Source of the DNA: Forficula auricularia
Taxonomy: Eukaryota > Arthropoda > Insecta > Dermaptera > Forficulidae
Direction: 5' to 3'
Assembly (NCBI GenBank): GCA_024734495.1
Contig: JALMQS010000099.1
Span: 71,322,249 to 71,386,248, forward strand
Length of the DNA: 64,000 bases
Below are positions 11,640 to 21,604 of the stretch, one piece after another. How positions within the stretch are numbered: the stretch's first letter is position 1; every line of letters starts with the position of its first letter. A program made the translations under genes and the position numbers. The notes below the pieces were generated by a model. It made no database searches and was not told the origin of the DNA. It saw nothing but the letters and a program-made list of their open reading frames with translations.

Positions 11640-11725
11640 CAGAAATTTATAAAATATTTGAAAAGTCATCAATTTTTCTGCGACCCTCCAAATATTTCCC
11701 TCGACCCCCACTTTGAGAATCACTA
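11640..11725 (+). mobile_element. hAT-like 3-prime terminus
   Basis: The end GACCCCCACTTTGAGAATCA followed by CTA is the inverse of the hAT start TAGTGATTCTCAAAGTGGGG. The matching left end is not identified; the tandem array at 10990-11420 may be internal to it. Confidence 0.55.
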
Positions 11726-12183
11726 AGATAGACCACGAAATAGGTTTTGAACTAATTCTCAAGCTGTTAGAGTGGTGTTAATCTAATGCACACTCTGTGG
11801 AATATCTGTTGTTGATAGGAGAACGCCAGGATAGGAAATTGAATGTTTGTTTATAGTAATTCGATTGCGACTGCAACCACACTGTTTGCTCAGCTAGCGT
11901 GTTTACCTTTAATTATCCATATATAGATATATACCTAAATATATAGATATATAATAATAATATTGAATATAGGATTTTTTATAGGTTACTATATTCTATA
12001 CTCTTCTAACTTAATTAAATAGATTAAAAGAAAATAGTAATATATAAGTAAATATAAAAATAATAATAAATAAATCCTCCTATATTTTCAATTTATATTA
12101 TCTACAATATCTGTTTTCTTTTTTTGTTTTCCTGATTTTTTTATTTATTTATTCCATCAGAAAATAAATAAAAACATATATAC

Positions 12184-12574
12184 CTATAAAGGAGCCTACA
12201 GTAGGCTTGCAGCTTGTTTGCCAACTAGGTTGCAAACATGACATGTTGCAAAGAATGTTGAAGGTCTGTGAGCTGGTTGAAGTTGCAATTTCAGGTTGCA
12301 CTAGCGATTGGCGGCTTGATTGGAAACATTAGCATAGTTGCCAGATCTCACGATTAATCGTGAGATCTCACGATTTTGGTCACAATTTCACGATCTCACG
12401 AATTAGGTAGACATTTTCACGAATTTTGCCTAGTAGTAAACTAGATCAAACAATGACTTTTGCTTACTGATGTTGATGGGCCTTGTGGTTGCAAGGTTAG
12501 GTTGCATAGTCTGTGGCAAACAAGTTGGCAACCTAGTTGGCAACCAAGTTGCAAATCTGTAGGCCCCTTTACAG
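12184..12574. mobile_element. TIR element with GTTGC-rich ends, nested in family A copy 2
   Basis: Ends CTATAAAGGAGCCTACAG and the inverse of CTGTAAAGGGGCCTACAG bound 391 bp. Subterminal inverted blocks are built on TTGCCAACTAGGTTGC. The element separates TATAC from GTGAGTTTTTT, the two halves of a family A terminus, so it inserted into that element. No coding sequence; superfamily unknown. Confidence 0.7.
12343..12368. repeat. 26-bp perfect palindrome
   Basis: A perfect palindrome centred on ACGATT|AATCGT and ending in AGATCT on both sides, followed by three further TTTCACGA / TCTCACGA repeats up to 12423. It lies in the middle of the element at 12184-12574. Confidence 0.85.
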
Positions 12575-13557
12575 GTGAGTTTTTTTATTTTGAGACAGTC
12601 TTATAACACAAAAATACTGCATTATATGAAAAAAAGTTTCAAATAAAAGTTTGTTTATATCAAGGGGGAAACTAAACTAAACTATTGTTTGTCGACCTAG
12701 AACAAGCTTTCAAGGGTATTTCAAGGTCAGGTTCTGTTTTTTAAATGGAAACCTATATTTTTCTTTACATTTCCTAAATTTACAAAAAAAAAAAAAAAAA
12801 ACGGAACAGTTTTCATAAGAACTATTTTTTATACGACATCAAATAAAAAATATTGAATCAATTAGATCTCAAAAAATCAAATTTTTAATTATTAAATAAT
12901 TATTCAATTGAAAAGTCACAACGATGAAAATAAGTGTTTATAGTGACCTTAAAACTTCATTATACACAGATTTAAGGGATTATTTTCTACTTAATAGATC
13001 TATTTAAAATTTTTGAGCTTAAAAAAAGTTTATTTCTCGTGTTAATCAGTAGATAGTTATATTGTATTACCATAATAAAAATGGAGCATTTTTTGTTGAA
13101 GAAAGATGTTTAATCCAGAACACTTGCTATACACTCTGGAATGTCACAGAACATTGTCTAAAAATTATTAAATTATTTATTTAATAATTAAATATTTGAT
13201 CATTATTATTTGATAATTAAGTTGAATAATTGTTAAGAAAAATTATAATTTGGATTTTTTGAGATATAATTGATTTAATATTTTTTTTATTTGATGTCGT
13301 ATAAAAAATAGTTCTTATGAAAGTGGTTCAGTTTTTTTTTTTTGTAAATTTAGGCTATGTAAAGGAAAATATAGGTTTCTATTTAAAAACAGAACTTGAC
13401 CTTGAAATACCCTTGAAAGCTTGTTCTAGGTCAACAAACAATAGCGTAGTTTAGTTCCCCCTGATATAAATAAACTTTTATTTGAAACTTTTTTCCATAT
13501 AATGTACTATTTTTGAGTTATAAGAGTGTCTCAAGATAAAAAACTCATCCGGTATAT
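12575..13557. mobile_element. Foldback TIR element family A, copy 2
   Basis: The body and right end match copy 1: GAGACAGTC and TTTTTGAGTTATAA near the ends, and TCATCCGGTATA at 13546-13557. The central coding remnant is mostly deleted; only the CACTCTGGAATGTCACAGAAC-side block survives near 13133-13153. The left terminus is displaced to about 12176-12183 by the nested insertion. Confidence 0.75.
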
Positions 13558-14142
13558 ATGGTCAGTTCACTGCACAATTCAATTAACCTACTTTTTGAAA
13601 TATCTTAAATTTAAGTGTCAAAGCACTTGATTCACTAATAGTTTTTTATATTTATAATAAATTTCCCAAATAATAAAGATTAACGCCATTGAAATGACAA
13701 CATTTTTTTGGCAATTGAATAATAATTAATGTAATAATTTGCATTTCTCCACTTTGTGAAAATAATAATATAACACAATAAATAAATAAATAAAAGAAAT
13801 CAAAATTTTTCTAAATTATCCTGTTAGTTTCTGTGAGTATTGTATAGGTATATTATTTTGAGAATTATAGGATGTTTAAATAAAAATTTATAGTCACGCT
13901 TTAAGACTTGATAACTCTTTAAGATTCTCTCCTTATAGAATTTTAGCCAAATATATATTAGGAACAAATATTCGACTCGTTAACTGCTTCTAAATTTTTT
14001 AATATATGAAAATAACCCTTGAATTTTGAAGAATATCAATTACATAATCACTAAATTTTGAGAAAAAATAAATAAAAATAAAATAAATATAAATATCCTA
14101 TTTGTAAATTTCATTTTTTTTTTAATTAATGATTTTTGATTA
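13558..14142. other. AT-rich stretch without recognised feature
   Basis: No gene, element end or strong repeat is visible in about 580 bp. Confidence 0.45.
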
Positions 14143-14302
14143 AAATGAAAGTTTCTTTTTGCCGAGAGTAGTAGAATTTTTATAAATTGAAGGAGAGATT
14201 AAAAGAGATGTCTCCTGCTGGAAAAACTATAGTCTCGTCATAAATAAATTAAAAATTTATTTTTCCATCAGAAGACACACTATTTTATTGTCTCATTCAA
14301 TT
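14143..14302. mobile_element. Inverted-repeat retroelement-like unit P1 (ribozyme hairpin lost)
   Basis: The left arm carries TGAAAGTTTCTTTTTGCCGA and GTAGAATTTTTATAAATTG. The right arm is the inverse with ATCAGAAGACACAC. It is the same family as P2 and P3 but short: the centre is reduced to ACTATAGTCTCGTCATAAAT, the stem III/stem I side of the hammerhead motif, with the CTGATGA box and stem II absent. Confidence 0.65.
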
Positions 14303-14382
14303 TAATAATTTTTGGGATTTTGATTTGATGAAATTTTTGCCCTCCGTTCGATAGAAGCCGCAAACCAATTTCCTCCCTAATT

Positions 14383-14625
14383 GTGTTACCTGGATACTCG
14401 AAAGGCTATAATAGAAAGGCTATTGTGATTTTAATACACGACAGTACAAGCGACCCTTTGGAAGTTAAGCCTATGCTTAAAGCTACCCCCATAAAATTGT
14501 TGTTGAAATTCACGAAATTCTACCGAATAATTTTCATTAAACAAGAACAGAGAAATCGAGTGAAAAAAAGAAAGAAAGGGAGGGGGGAATTAGTTTATGT
14601 TGCTGATTTTAGTATAGAAGTTTAG
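14383..14625 (+). other. 80-codon open frame, probably non-coding
   Basis: An open frame with a Lys/Arg-rich C-terminus (QEQRNRVKKRKKGRGELVYV). No domain is recognised and it sits between repeat units P1 and P2. I judge it a chance frame. Confidence 0.15.
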
Positions 14626-14910
14626 TAATCCCAATTGTAGGTATTTGAGAATTCTCAATTCAGTAATAGAACATCACAATTAATTCAAAAATTCTCAATT
14701 CACTTTCAGAAAATATCAATTCAGAATTCTCGATTGAATATTAGAAAATTATTCAATGTCAATTGTATTTCAGAAAATAAACATATATAAACAACTAGCT
14801 ATACAATTAAATTGAAAGTTTCTTTTTGCCGAGACTAACAGAATTTTTATAAATTGAATGAGACAATAAAAGAGTGTGTCTTCTGCTGGAATTATAAATT
14901 TTTAATTTAT

Positions 14911-14961
14911 TTATAACGAGACTATAGTTTCGAGAGCTTTGCTCTCTTCATCAGTCTATTA
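14911..14961 (-). ncRNA. Hammerhead ribozyme-like motif H2
   Basis: On the minus strand: CTGATGA (14948-14954), an unpaired A, stem II GAGAGC/GCTCTC with an AAA loop (14932-14946), GAAA (14928-14931), the self-complementary stem III octamer ACTATAGT, then C as the cleavage nucleotide. Stem I pairs AGA-side bases with TC..TTAT across a small bulge. All core positions are present apart from the one extra nucleotide after CTGATGA. Confidence 0.6.
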
Positions 14962-14993
14962 CACTTGATGACATTAATTTCTTTGAATCAATT

Positions 14994-15048
14994 CTAATAG
15001 ACTGATGAAGAGGCAAAGCCCTCGAAACTATAGATAGTCTCGTTATAA
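14994..15048 (+). ncRNA. Hammerhead ribozyme-like motif H3
   Basis: CTGATGA (15002-15008), an extra A, stem II GAGG/CCTC (15010-15013 / 15020-15023), GAAA (15024-15027), stem III ACTA/TAGT with a TAGA loop, cleavage C at 15039, then TCGTTATA for stem I. It is the inverted partner of H2 with a 4-bp loop in stem III. Relative to H5, stem II is shortened. Confidence 0.6.
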
Positions 15049-15112
15049 ATAAATTAAAAATTTATAATTCCAGCAGAAGACACATTCTTATATTGTCTCC
15101 TTCAACTATACA

Positions 15113-15670
15113 ATTGACAATTTTCTGAAATATAATTTGGGTTTTCTGAAATACACATGGGAAATATGTAGAAATTTTTGTATATATATTTATGGTATAT
15201 ATAATAATAATATTAATTTTTATTAGCTACCATACTTCAGCTATAGATACATTATTACAATTCAATAATAATAGAATTCGCACAAATATAATACAAAAAT
15301 AACAATATTAATTAATAGGGTCGCGACACTGAATTTCGGCGTCGCGAACATTAGCCAACAATGACAATGAAACAATGAAAAATTATAATGCTCAATGGCC
15401 AAAAATTAATAATAAAAATTACTCATAATTTTACCTAATTTTTTATTCTTAAAAAATGTTTCACCTTGAACCCACACCTTTCACCTTAAAAGTTATCAAA
15501 AATTAATGATTGGTGAATTCGAGGTACATTGCACTCATGTTTAACGCGCTCCCGTAAAAGAATAATATTAATTAAAAAGATCATATAACATCATCGATAT
15601 AAATGACAACAGAATTTGTACAAATCAATACAAAAAATTTTAAGATATAAAAATAACAATATTAATCAAA
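15113..15670. other. AT-rich stretch without recognised feature
   Basis: AT-rich DNA with short duplicated phrases (ATTAAT...CAAATAAT; AAATTTT..ATATAAAAATAACAATATTAAT near 15295 and 15650). No gene or element end is seen. Confidence 0.4.
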
Positions 15671-15673
15671 CTA

Positions 15674-15992
15674 CAGTGAAATCCTTTAAATCCGAACTAG
15701 TTGGGGCTTTGTAGTCTGTTCGGATTAGCCGAAAGCTCGTGGTTTAGATATTTTATTGAAGAAAATGATATTCTTTCTATTCTTGAGAAGCTGAAGAAAG
15801 TTACAATAAAAGATGTTATTTACTGGGTTGCAAAATACAAATGTGAACTTACTTCGGAGATCTTGGAAGAAGCTTTGGCCTAGCCTCGAATTCTAGGAAA
15901 CACCTACCAAAACTTAAATTAGTAAAAAGAAAACACGTTCGGATTTCCCGGGATTTCGGATTTCCGGGTTTCGGATTTTAGAGGTTTCACTG
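15674..15992 (+). mobile_element. pogo/Tigger-type deletion derivative
   Basis: Termini CAGTGAAATCCTTTAAATCC and the inverse GGATTTTAGAGGTTTCACTG are flanked by TA on both sides (15672-15673, 15993-15994), as in pogo/Tigger elements of the Tc1/mariner superfamily. A 61-codon frame inside is the transposase C-terminus. The DDD catalytic core and DNA-binding domain are deleted. Confidence 0.8.
15701..15883 (+). pseudogene. pogo/Tigger transposase C-terminal remnant
   Basis: The 60-residue open frame contains NDILSILEKLKKVTIKDVIY followed by WVAKYKCELTSEILEEALA. This matches the C-terminal tail of Tigger/Jerky-like transposases, where a helical VTIKDVIYWVA..W...T.EIL pattern precedes the stop. 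The first 15 or so residues derive from the terminal repeat rather than from coding sequence, so the start codon is not meaningful. Full-length proteins are several hundred residues; only the tail remains. It cannot transpose. Confidence 0.65.
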
Positions 15993-15994
15993 TA

Positions 15995-17080
15995 TTTTTT
16001 TTTTTTTTTTTAATGCAATCGAATGCAAGAAGGGTGCACCAGTAAAGATGCAGTCCCTATGGATCTCGAAAGACCCTTGCATTACCGAAGAGAAGAGAAA
16101 GTTGATTAAGTGAGAGGGTGTAGACGTAGGTGTCTATGCACTCCGGTTTTGAAGGTTTGAAGATTATAGGTGCTGGGAAAGATAGAGGCTGGAAGAGAGT
16201 TCCAGTTCCTTGAAGTCATGGGGATATATGTATTGGCGAATGAAGTGGTCCGGCACTTTTCTAATTTAACCGCGAAAGAGTGTTGGGAGTCGGCAAAACG
16301 CGTGCTACGTGCAAAGCATGCTTTGGGGGAATTATTGATTTTATCTCATCAGAGCACCTGCCGTGATAGTATCTATAGAAAAGGGAAAGGGCAGAGACAT
16401 CTCTTCGATGAGCCAGCGAGTCGAGGGAGTCGGTGAGGGTAGAATCGTCAATTAGCCTGACGGCTCGTTTCTGAATTGCATCCAGGGTAGCAAGAGAGTA
16501 TTTTGAGGCCCCTCTCCACAGATGAGAGCCGTATTCGAGACAGGGGCGGATTTGGGCCTTGTAGATGGTGAGAAGTTGTGGGGGTTTGTAAAATCGCTTG
16601 GACCTGAATAAGAAGCCAATCTTCCTTGCTGCAGATTTCGCCACAGAGGAGATGTGTTCATTCCAAGACAGGTCAGATGCGACAGAGACGCCCAGCATGG
16701 ATAGGCTGTCACACATTTTTAGGGTATTCGAATCGAAGAGAATATCAGGGAAATCTTTATTTTCGCGCCTAGAAATTAGACAACATTGAGTCTTGTTTGA
16801 ATTGAAGTTAACTAAATTTTGTGAGCCCCATTTATTCAGTTTGTCTAGGTCGAGAGTAATTGAGGAGGTAACATTGATTCGATTGTTCGGGAGTGAGGGT
16901 TTACCGTGTAGAGTGCTATCGTCGGCGTAACAATGAGTGGGGTTTGCCGTTTGATCGAAAAGGTCGTTTATATAAATTAGGAAAAGTGTGGAGGAGATTA
17001 CGGAGCCTTGGGGAACACCAGAGTTTGTGGAGAACGATTCAGATGATGTTCCATCCACCACAACTTTTATACTTCGTATT
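15995..17080 (-). mobile_element. 5-prime-truncated LINE (Jockey/CR1-type), copy 2
   Basis: A T-run at 15995-16012 is the minus-strand poly(A) tail, abutting the pogo-type element. The 3-prime region is nearly identical to the tail at 10312-10616. The element extends upstream to reverse-transcriptase motif B (GVPQGS) and ends abruptly near 17080, a typical 5-prime truncation. Confidence 0.85.
16261..17080 (-). pseudogene. Reverse transcriptase C-terminal half of non-LTR LINE
   Basis: The minus frame (open to 17139, with roughly the first 20 residues from flanking DNA) contains motif B STNSGVPQGSVISSTLFLIY, the catalytic YADD at 16918-16929, then the thumb/connection region (LGVSVASDLSWNEHISSVAK; RPCLEYGSHLWRGASKYSLA; IQKRAVRLIDDSTLTDSLDS). 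This order is that of Jockey/CR1-type ORF2. The frame ends prematurely at 16261 as LPTPNTLSRLN. A frameshift near 16300 restores the expected SQHSFAVKLEKCRT continuation in another phase. Endonuclease and the first half of the RT are missing, so it is a dead copy. Confidence 0.85.
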
Positions 17081-17472
17081 AAATAAATAAGTATATAATA
17101 CCTATCATCCATCAATTCAATAAATGACAGAATCTGCATAAATCAATACAAATAATTATAAAATATAAGAATGAGACAATATTAATCAAAATAATAATCT
17201 CTTTTAAACACAAACTCCAACAATCGCTCTTTAAATTGATGGATTTCTGTCACATTCTTTATTTCTCTTGGTACTTTGTTATATTCCGACAAACCCTTAT
17301 CAAATAACGTCTTAAATTTTTTATTGGTCTTTCAAATATTTATCTTAAAATTTTCACCACTTCTCAAATCATAACAGCCTTCCACATTTGTTTATTTTAA
17401 TTTATTTTTTAGATATACAAGTGCAAAATTGTTTTTTATTTTAAAGAACATAATTAGTGAATTATAATACAT
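17081..17472. other. AT-rich flank, possible old retroelement debris
   Basis: 17200-17350 contains a moderately complex stretch (CAAACTCCAACAATCG; GGTACTTTGTTATATTCCG) with no clear frame. No confident feature. Confidence 0.3.
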
Positions 17473-18344
17473 CAGGGGTGTCCAACCTTTTAGGATCCTT
17501 GGGCCACATTTGAAAAAAAATTGTATCGGGCCACAGCATAAAATACACTGATTCTAACAATAGTTTTTAAGGAGAAAATATAGTAAATAATGATATCCAT
17601 TTTGACAAATATTAATGAATGACTTTTATCATATGTGGAAGGCAAAAGTAAACAATAAACAACGAAAATAATAAACAAGCAATAGCATTCTTGAATTTTT
17701 ATTTTTACCTAGTAATAGAGAGAAAAAACCAGATATTATAATCAAATAAAAGAAGAAATGTATATCTTTGAAAACAAATGAAAAATGAGATGTTTATATT
17801 GATAATCACCAGAAATTAATCTGACATTTATTACTGAGAATGGTCTAGTAGTGGTGACCGAAACTTTATGATCAATTAAAAATAATAAATAATAGTAATT
17901 TAGAAAATTAATAACCCTTGATATTTCAATAATTAAATCTACGGTCCCTAAATTCTGGAAGAATAAGTTGAACAATTAAAACACTTTACATCTCTTCTAA
18001 GTAATAATAAAATAATAAACAGGTAAATAGTTAAAATATTGATAATAATCACGCACAAGCTCGTGCATCGTATGATGATGTTTTATTTCGATAATTCTGT
18101 ATCCATGTCTTGACGAAAATGAAGATTAAACTGTATATTCTATGAATTTAAATTTGAAAACACAAAAATAAATTGGGTATATTTAAAGACTTTTTAAATG
18201 TGTATATTAAAGGCATTTTGTGACAATTTTTTTAATAATAAGTGTTATAAAAATTTCAAAGTTTTTAAGAAGTTTACGATTTTGTGTCGGGATGCATTCA
18301 TATTAGCGCTGGGCCGCAGGCGGCCCGCGGGTTGAACATCCCTG
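17473..18344. mobile_element. hAT-like non-autonomous element with 8-bp TSD
   Basis: Termini CAGGGGTGTCCAACCTTTTA and the inverse of CAGGGATGTTCAACCCGCGG, with subterminal GGGCCACATTTG / GGGCCGCAGGCGGC. Flanks TAATACAT (17465-17472) and TAATAGAT (18345-18352) match at 7 of 8 positions, as expected for hAT insertion. It is 872 bp with no transposase frame. Confidence 0.85.
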
Positions 18345-18401
18345 TAATAGATATTCTCCTTTACCTTTAGAAAATTAAGCCTATTTAACATAGTATTAAT
18401 A

Positions 18402-18790
18402 CAGAGTGGGGCATAAAGATCTACCATATTTTGAACAGGTATAAAAATGAAAAAATTTAACTAGAAAAAAACTGAATATATTTTTGGAAAGAACATAAAA
18501 TAAATGTTTTTTTTAAGGTATTTTAAACATTATCATACAAAAAAGGGGTGGAGGGTCAGGTCAAAAATGAAAATTCTAGCCCTTTTGACCAAATTCAACC
18601 AAATTTTGTATACATATTCTGTGAGTTCCAAAAAAAACTAGAATTGCAAAATCTAGCTTCCCATAATGAGAGGGTAAAAAATTAAAATTCTAGTCCTTTT
18701 GACCAAAATCAACCAACTTTTGTATACATATTCTGTGGACCCTCAGAAGGCTAGAAATGCAAAAACTAACCAAATTTTGTATACATATGT
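18402..18790 (+). mobile_element. Mariner-like family B, truncated copy
   Basis: It starts TA|CAGAGTGGGGCATAAAGATC and continues with the family's internal repeat unit (GCCCTTTTGACCAAATTC, AACCAAATTTTGTATACATA, TTCTGTG, CTAGAAATGCAAAAACTA) about two and a half times. The right terminus is missing. The complete copy is at 41788-42341. Confidence 0.75.
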
Positions 18791-18919
18791 CTATCAAACG
18801 CAGTTCTTTATCCCCACTAGTGTTTTGTCCTATATATTATTTTTTTGTATAAAGAGAGGGAGGGAGATAGCTGGTATGTATGTATGTATTTCGTACGCCA
18901 CATTGAAATGATCAATCCA

Positions 18920-19310
18920 ATTTTATTTGGCTAAACAGGAACATGTGCTGTCAGGCACGCACTTGCATCCAGCAAGTAATGATGTTCGTCATCAAGCCGA
19001 GAGAGATGGAGCCCTCACACACACACACGCACACATTCACACAGTCATAAAGAGGGCCTTTCCATCCATTGTTTTAAGTACAGAGGTAAGCCTGGAGATT
19101 GCCGAGGCAAGCCAACCTGCTCCAGCTCCAGCTCCAGCGATATTTAATCGCCATTTGCATTTTCCATTCATCTTACGCGTCGCTTTTCTCACTTTTAATA
19201 GCTCGTCTCGATTCTCCTCACGTCCTGATAGAGAAAATACACTACCTAAGAAATTAGCACAGCTTAAAACGTTGCTTGGGTGAATGTTTTTAAATATTCA
19301 CTCCTACGAC
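18920..19310. other. Relatively complex, possibly unique segment
   Basis: A 118-codon plus-strand frame (18927-19283) spans this block, but its protein is low-complexity in places (THTHAHIHT from a CA repeat; PAPAPAPA) and matches no family I know. An AG|GTAAG-type donor-like sequence at 19082-19089 is noted only. Composition differs from the AT-rich surroundings, so this may be single-copy host DNA, either coding or regulatory. Confidence 0.25.
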
Positions 19311-19527
19311 CCCTAGTGCCCTATGGGGCAAGTTTTTTTATTCCTTTTGGAGAATAATTTAAGAGGAAATGGAGGATAAAAATGAAAACTTTTTAACACT
19401 TGGTACACTTTTCCTAATAAACTTTTCTAAATTTATTTTTTGATTAAAGAAATTAACTATTTATTTAATTAATTAATAATTTATCCCAAAATTTGTCAAA
19501 TTAAAATTTTATTCAAAGACTTCACCT

Positions 19528-19605
19528 CACAGGGTGGCCAATTGGCCCGGATTGATAATTTTGGCACTCGGGTTCGATTCCCGAGAGTGCAAGCAACCCC
19601 TCTGA
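19528..19605 (+). other. tRNA-like module T0
   Basis: GGTGGCCAATTGGCCCGG resembles a D-arm/A-box region, and a T-arm-like stem-loop contains GGGTTCGATTCCC, a consensus B box. Acceptor and anticodon arms do not form, so it is not a tRNA gene. It is followed by CCCCTCTGACATAT, the same tail as the module family at 29, 34, 38, 41 and 42 kb. Confidence 0.55.
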
Positions 19606-19728
19606 CATATAAATAAAAATAACAACCTCATATAATTTTCTTGTGAATTTCAAGTTTCTAGTTTAAGTAGGTACTTTTAAGGAAATCTTGATGAATTTAC
19701 CCGGCATGATAGGTATTTGGTAACTTTT

Positions 19729-20335
19729 ATGGAGATAGGTGTTGGTTGTGATTTAATATAATAATAAAAATTGCGTAAGATGCGAGGTAGTTTTCACAAA
19801 AAAAGAAATAAAATAAAATTTATTTTTGAATTCGATATATTTCGGGTGTCAGCCCATCTTCAGGAGTCAGAGAAAACTGAATATAAATTGAAAAAAAAAA
19901 TTTATTTTACAAATAACAATTTTTGACAATTAATATTTTTGACAAATAGAACAAGTGAGTTTTTAACCAGATGGGAAATTATACCTGGGATTATAAGAAG
20001 GAATGGAATGATATATGGAGGGTGTTGTCCTCTTAATATTAATATGCAATGTGCGAACAATAAAAGGAATTATTTATTATAATATATAATCAATAATTGT
20101 ATTTTTATTCACTTCTAATAGATTATTTAAAATATTTAAATTTTTTGAAAGGGCTAATTTAATTTCAGTGGATTCTATGAGATCCAATTTAAGCCCTTTT
20201 CTTTCGAAATGAATGGGGATAGGGTTATTATCGGGGAATATATTGAATTCAAAACTAATTTTTGTTTAATTTCTTTTTTTGTGAAACCTACCTCGCATTT
20301 TACGCAATTTTTATTATTATATGTATTTGGATTTT
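19729..20335. mobile_element. GTTTCAC-type foldback element with ribozyme motif
   Basis: Arms AAAAATTGCGTAAGATGCGA (from 19768) and its inverse at the right (TTTTACGCAATTTTTATTAT) both lead into GGTAGTTTTCAC / GTGAAACCTACC. The outer left flank GGTGTTGGTTGTGATTTAA belongs to the same family signature seen at 34.1, 38.1, 46.6, 57.9 and 62.5 kb. Inside the left arm is the hammerhead-like motif H4. There is no coding frame. Confidence 0.65.
19830..19868 (-). ncRNA. Hammerhead-like motif H4
   Basis: Minus strand: CTGAAGA (19857-19863), an extra T, stem II GGG/CCC with loop CTGACA, GAAA (19840-19843), a self-complementary ATATAT stem III, cleavage C, then GAATT. Stem I pairs CTC.AG with GA.TT imperfectly. 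It may be a weakened ribozyme. Confidence 0.45.
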
Positions 20336-20471
20336 AAATATATACCTAAATATCAAAGTTTAAATATTATCGTGATCATTATCTATCTATAATCTATCTA
20401 TTCTTATTATAATCGGCTTGTGGGACGACGACGATGTGATTTTTTTAATTTTAAAACCCACTAATTATTCA

Positions 20472-20631
20472 AAATTAGGAAATTTAAATTAATATTTTAA
20501 AACCCACTAATAGTTCATGACAAATAATATTTTATTAAAATTAGGAATTTTTTTTCTGTTATAAAAATATTATCTTCAGTCATTCCGCTTCATTAAAATT
20601 CGTTTAAATTTATTTTTTTATTTTTATTCCA
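20472..20631 (+). repeat. About 150-bp direct repeat, left copy
   Basis: A block with TTAAAACCCACTAATAGTTC, TTTTATTAAAATTAGGAATT and CAGTCATTCCGCTTCATT recurs nearly identically at 21118-21261 in the same orientation, about 640 bp downstream. The P3 unit and an AT-rich segment lie between them. Confidence 0.85.
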
Positions 20632-20778
20632 ACACTTTTTTATAGGATGCTATCTTTCCTTAAATCCCAAATTTTCACATAACTCATATATATATATATT
20701 TTTTTTAACGTAATTCTTCTGCCTTTGTGTTTTCCGTTTTTAATACAGGATTTTGCATCTGTTACAATATACCATTAT

Positions 20779-21027
20779 TAAATTGAAAGTTTTTGCCGAG
20801 AGTAGCAGAATTTTTATATATTGAAGGAGACAATAAAGAGTGTGTCTTCTGCTGGAATTATAAATTTTATTTATTTATAACGAGACTATAGTTTCGGAGG
20901 GCTTTGCCCTCTTCATCAGTCTATTACAATGTATTCACAGGAATTAATTTATGAATGAAAGGTTAAAATCTTTCATGTGGTAAAATTTATAATTCCAGCA
21001 GAAGACACTATCTTTTATTGTCTCCTT
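20779..21027. mobile_element. Retroelement-like inverted repeat P3 with hammerhead and 14-bp TSD
   Basis: Same family as P2 (GCCGAGAGTAGCAGAATTTT; GTGTCTTCTGCTGGAATTAT). It is flanked by an exact 14-bp duplication CAATATACCATTAT at 20765-20778 and 21028-21041. The left arm carries the intact motif H5; the right arm keeps only the outer part. Length 249 bp, no coding. Exact long duplications of different sequence at P2 and P3 argue for retrotransposition. Confidence 0.75.
20875..20926 (-). ncRNA. Hammerhead ribozyme-like motif H5
   Basis: Minus strand: CTGATGA (20913-20919), A, stem II GAGGGC/GCCCTC closed by AAA, C, GAAA (20892-20895), stem III ACTATAGT (self-complementary), cleavage C at 20884, then TCGTTATAA. 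Here the extra A faces a C (A.C mismatch) at the base of stem II. Best preserved copy of the P family. Confidence 0.65.
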
Positions 21028-21117
21028 CAATATACCATTATCATGTATATTTTTTGAAATTCATTATTTTTCAAATTTTGCCATAATATTAATCAATTAG
21101 AAGAACATTTATAGTGG

Positions 21118-21261
21118 AAATTAGGAAATTTAAATTAATATTTTAAAACCCACTAATAGTTCTTGACAAATAAAATTTTATTAAAATTAGGAATTTTTTT
21201 TTCTGTTATAAAAATATTATCCTCAGTCATTCCGCTTCATTAAAATTCGTTTAAATTTATT
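21118..21261 (+). repeat. About 150-bp direct repeat, right copy
   Basis: Matches 20472-20631 with only a few differences over about 145 bp. Either a tandem segmental duplication or paired ends of a larger element. Confidence 0.85.
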
Positions 21262-21604
21262 TCTCTCTAATTGTCTCTAATTATGAACTTCTATTAAAAT
21301 TAAAATCGAAATCCAGATGCGGACGCAGGCTCTAGGTGTGTAGGTGAAATGATTTCATATATATCTCAATACGGTTTATTTAAAATAATGGTGGCCAACA
21401 AGATTCCCGCTGAATGCGGACTTCTCCAGCTGGTTTATTAATAAAATACCTACTTAGATATGAATATATTTATTATTTTTAAATTAAAAAAGCAGGGTAT
21501 ATGAAAATCAAGTTGTTTACAATAAGAACATAAAGAAACATCTATTTTCCCTATAATTGTATAATTTCATTTTTTCTTAAATTAATATAATATGTATAAT
21601 ATGT

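Larger units (their letters stand above)
14809..15105. mobile_element. Retroelement-like inverted repeat P2 with two hammerhead motifs
   Basis: Two inverted arms each contain TTGAATGAGACAATAAAAGA- or CTTCTGCTGGAATTATAAAT-type blocks and end in a hammerhead motif, facing each other around a short spacer (14961-14994). The unit is flanked by an exact 10-bp duplication, CTATACAATT at 14799-14808 and 15106-15115. Long target duplications suggest target-primed reverse transcription, and hammerheads in inverted terminal repeats are known from Penelope-like elements. No reverse transcriptase is present. Confidence 0.7.

Noticed and set aside
18927..19283. 118-codon open frame as a host protein
   Set aside because: The sequence is partly a CA microsatellite and a GCTCCA repeat in translation, has no recognisable domain, and no neighbouring exon can be linked; kept only as a low-confidence unique segment.
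19528..19605. Possible functional tRNA gene
   Set aside because: The T-arm and B box are good, but acceptor and anticodon stems do not form and there is no readable anticodon loop.
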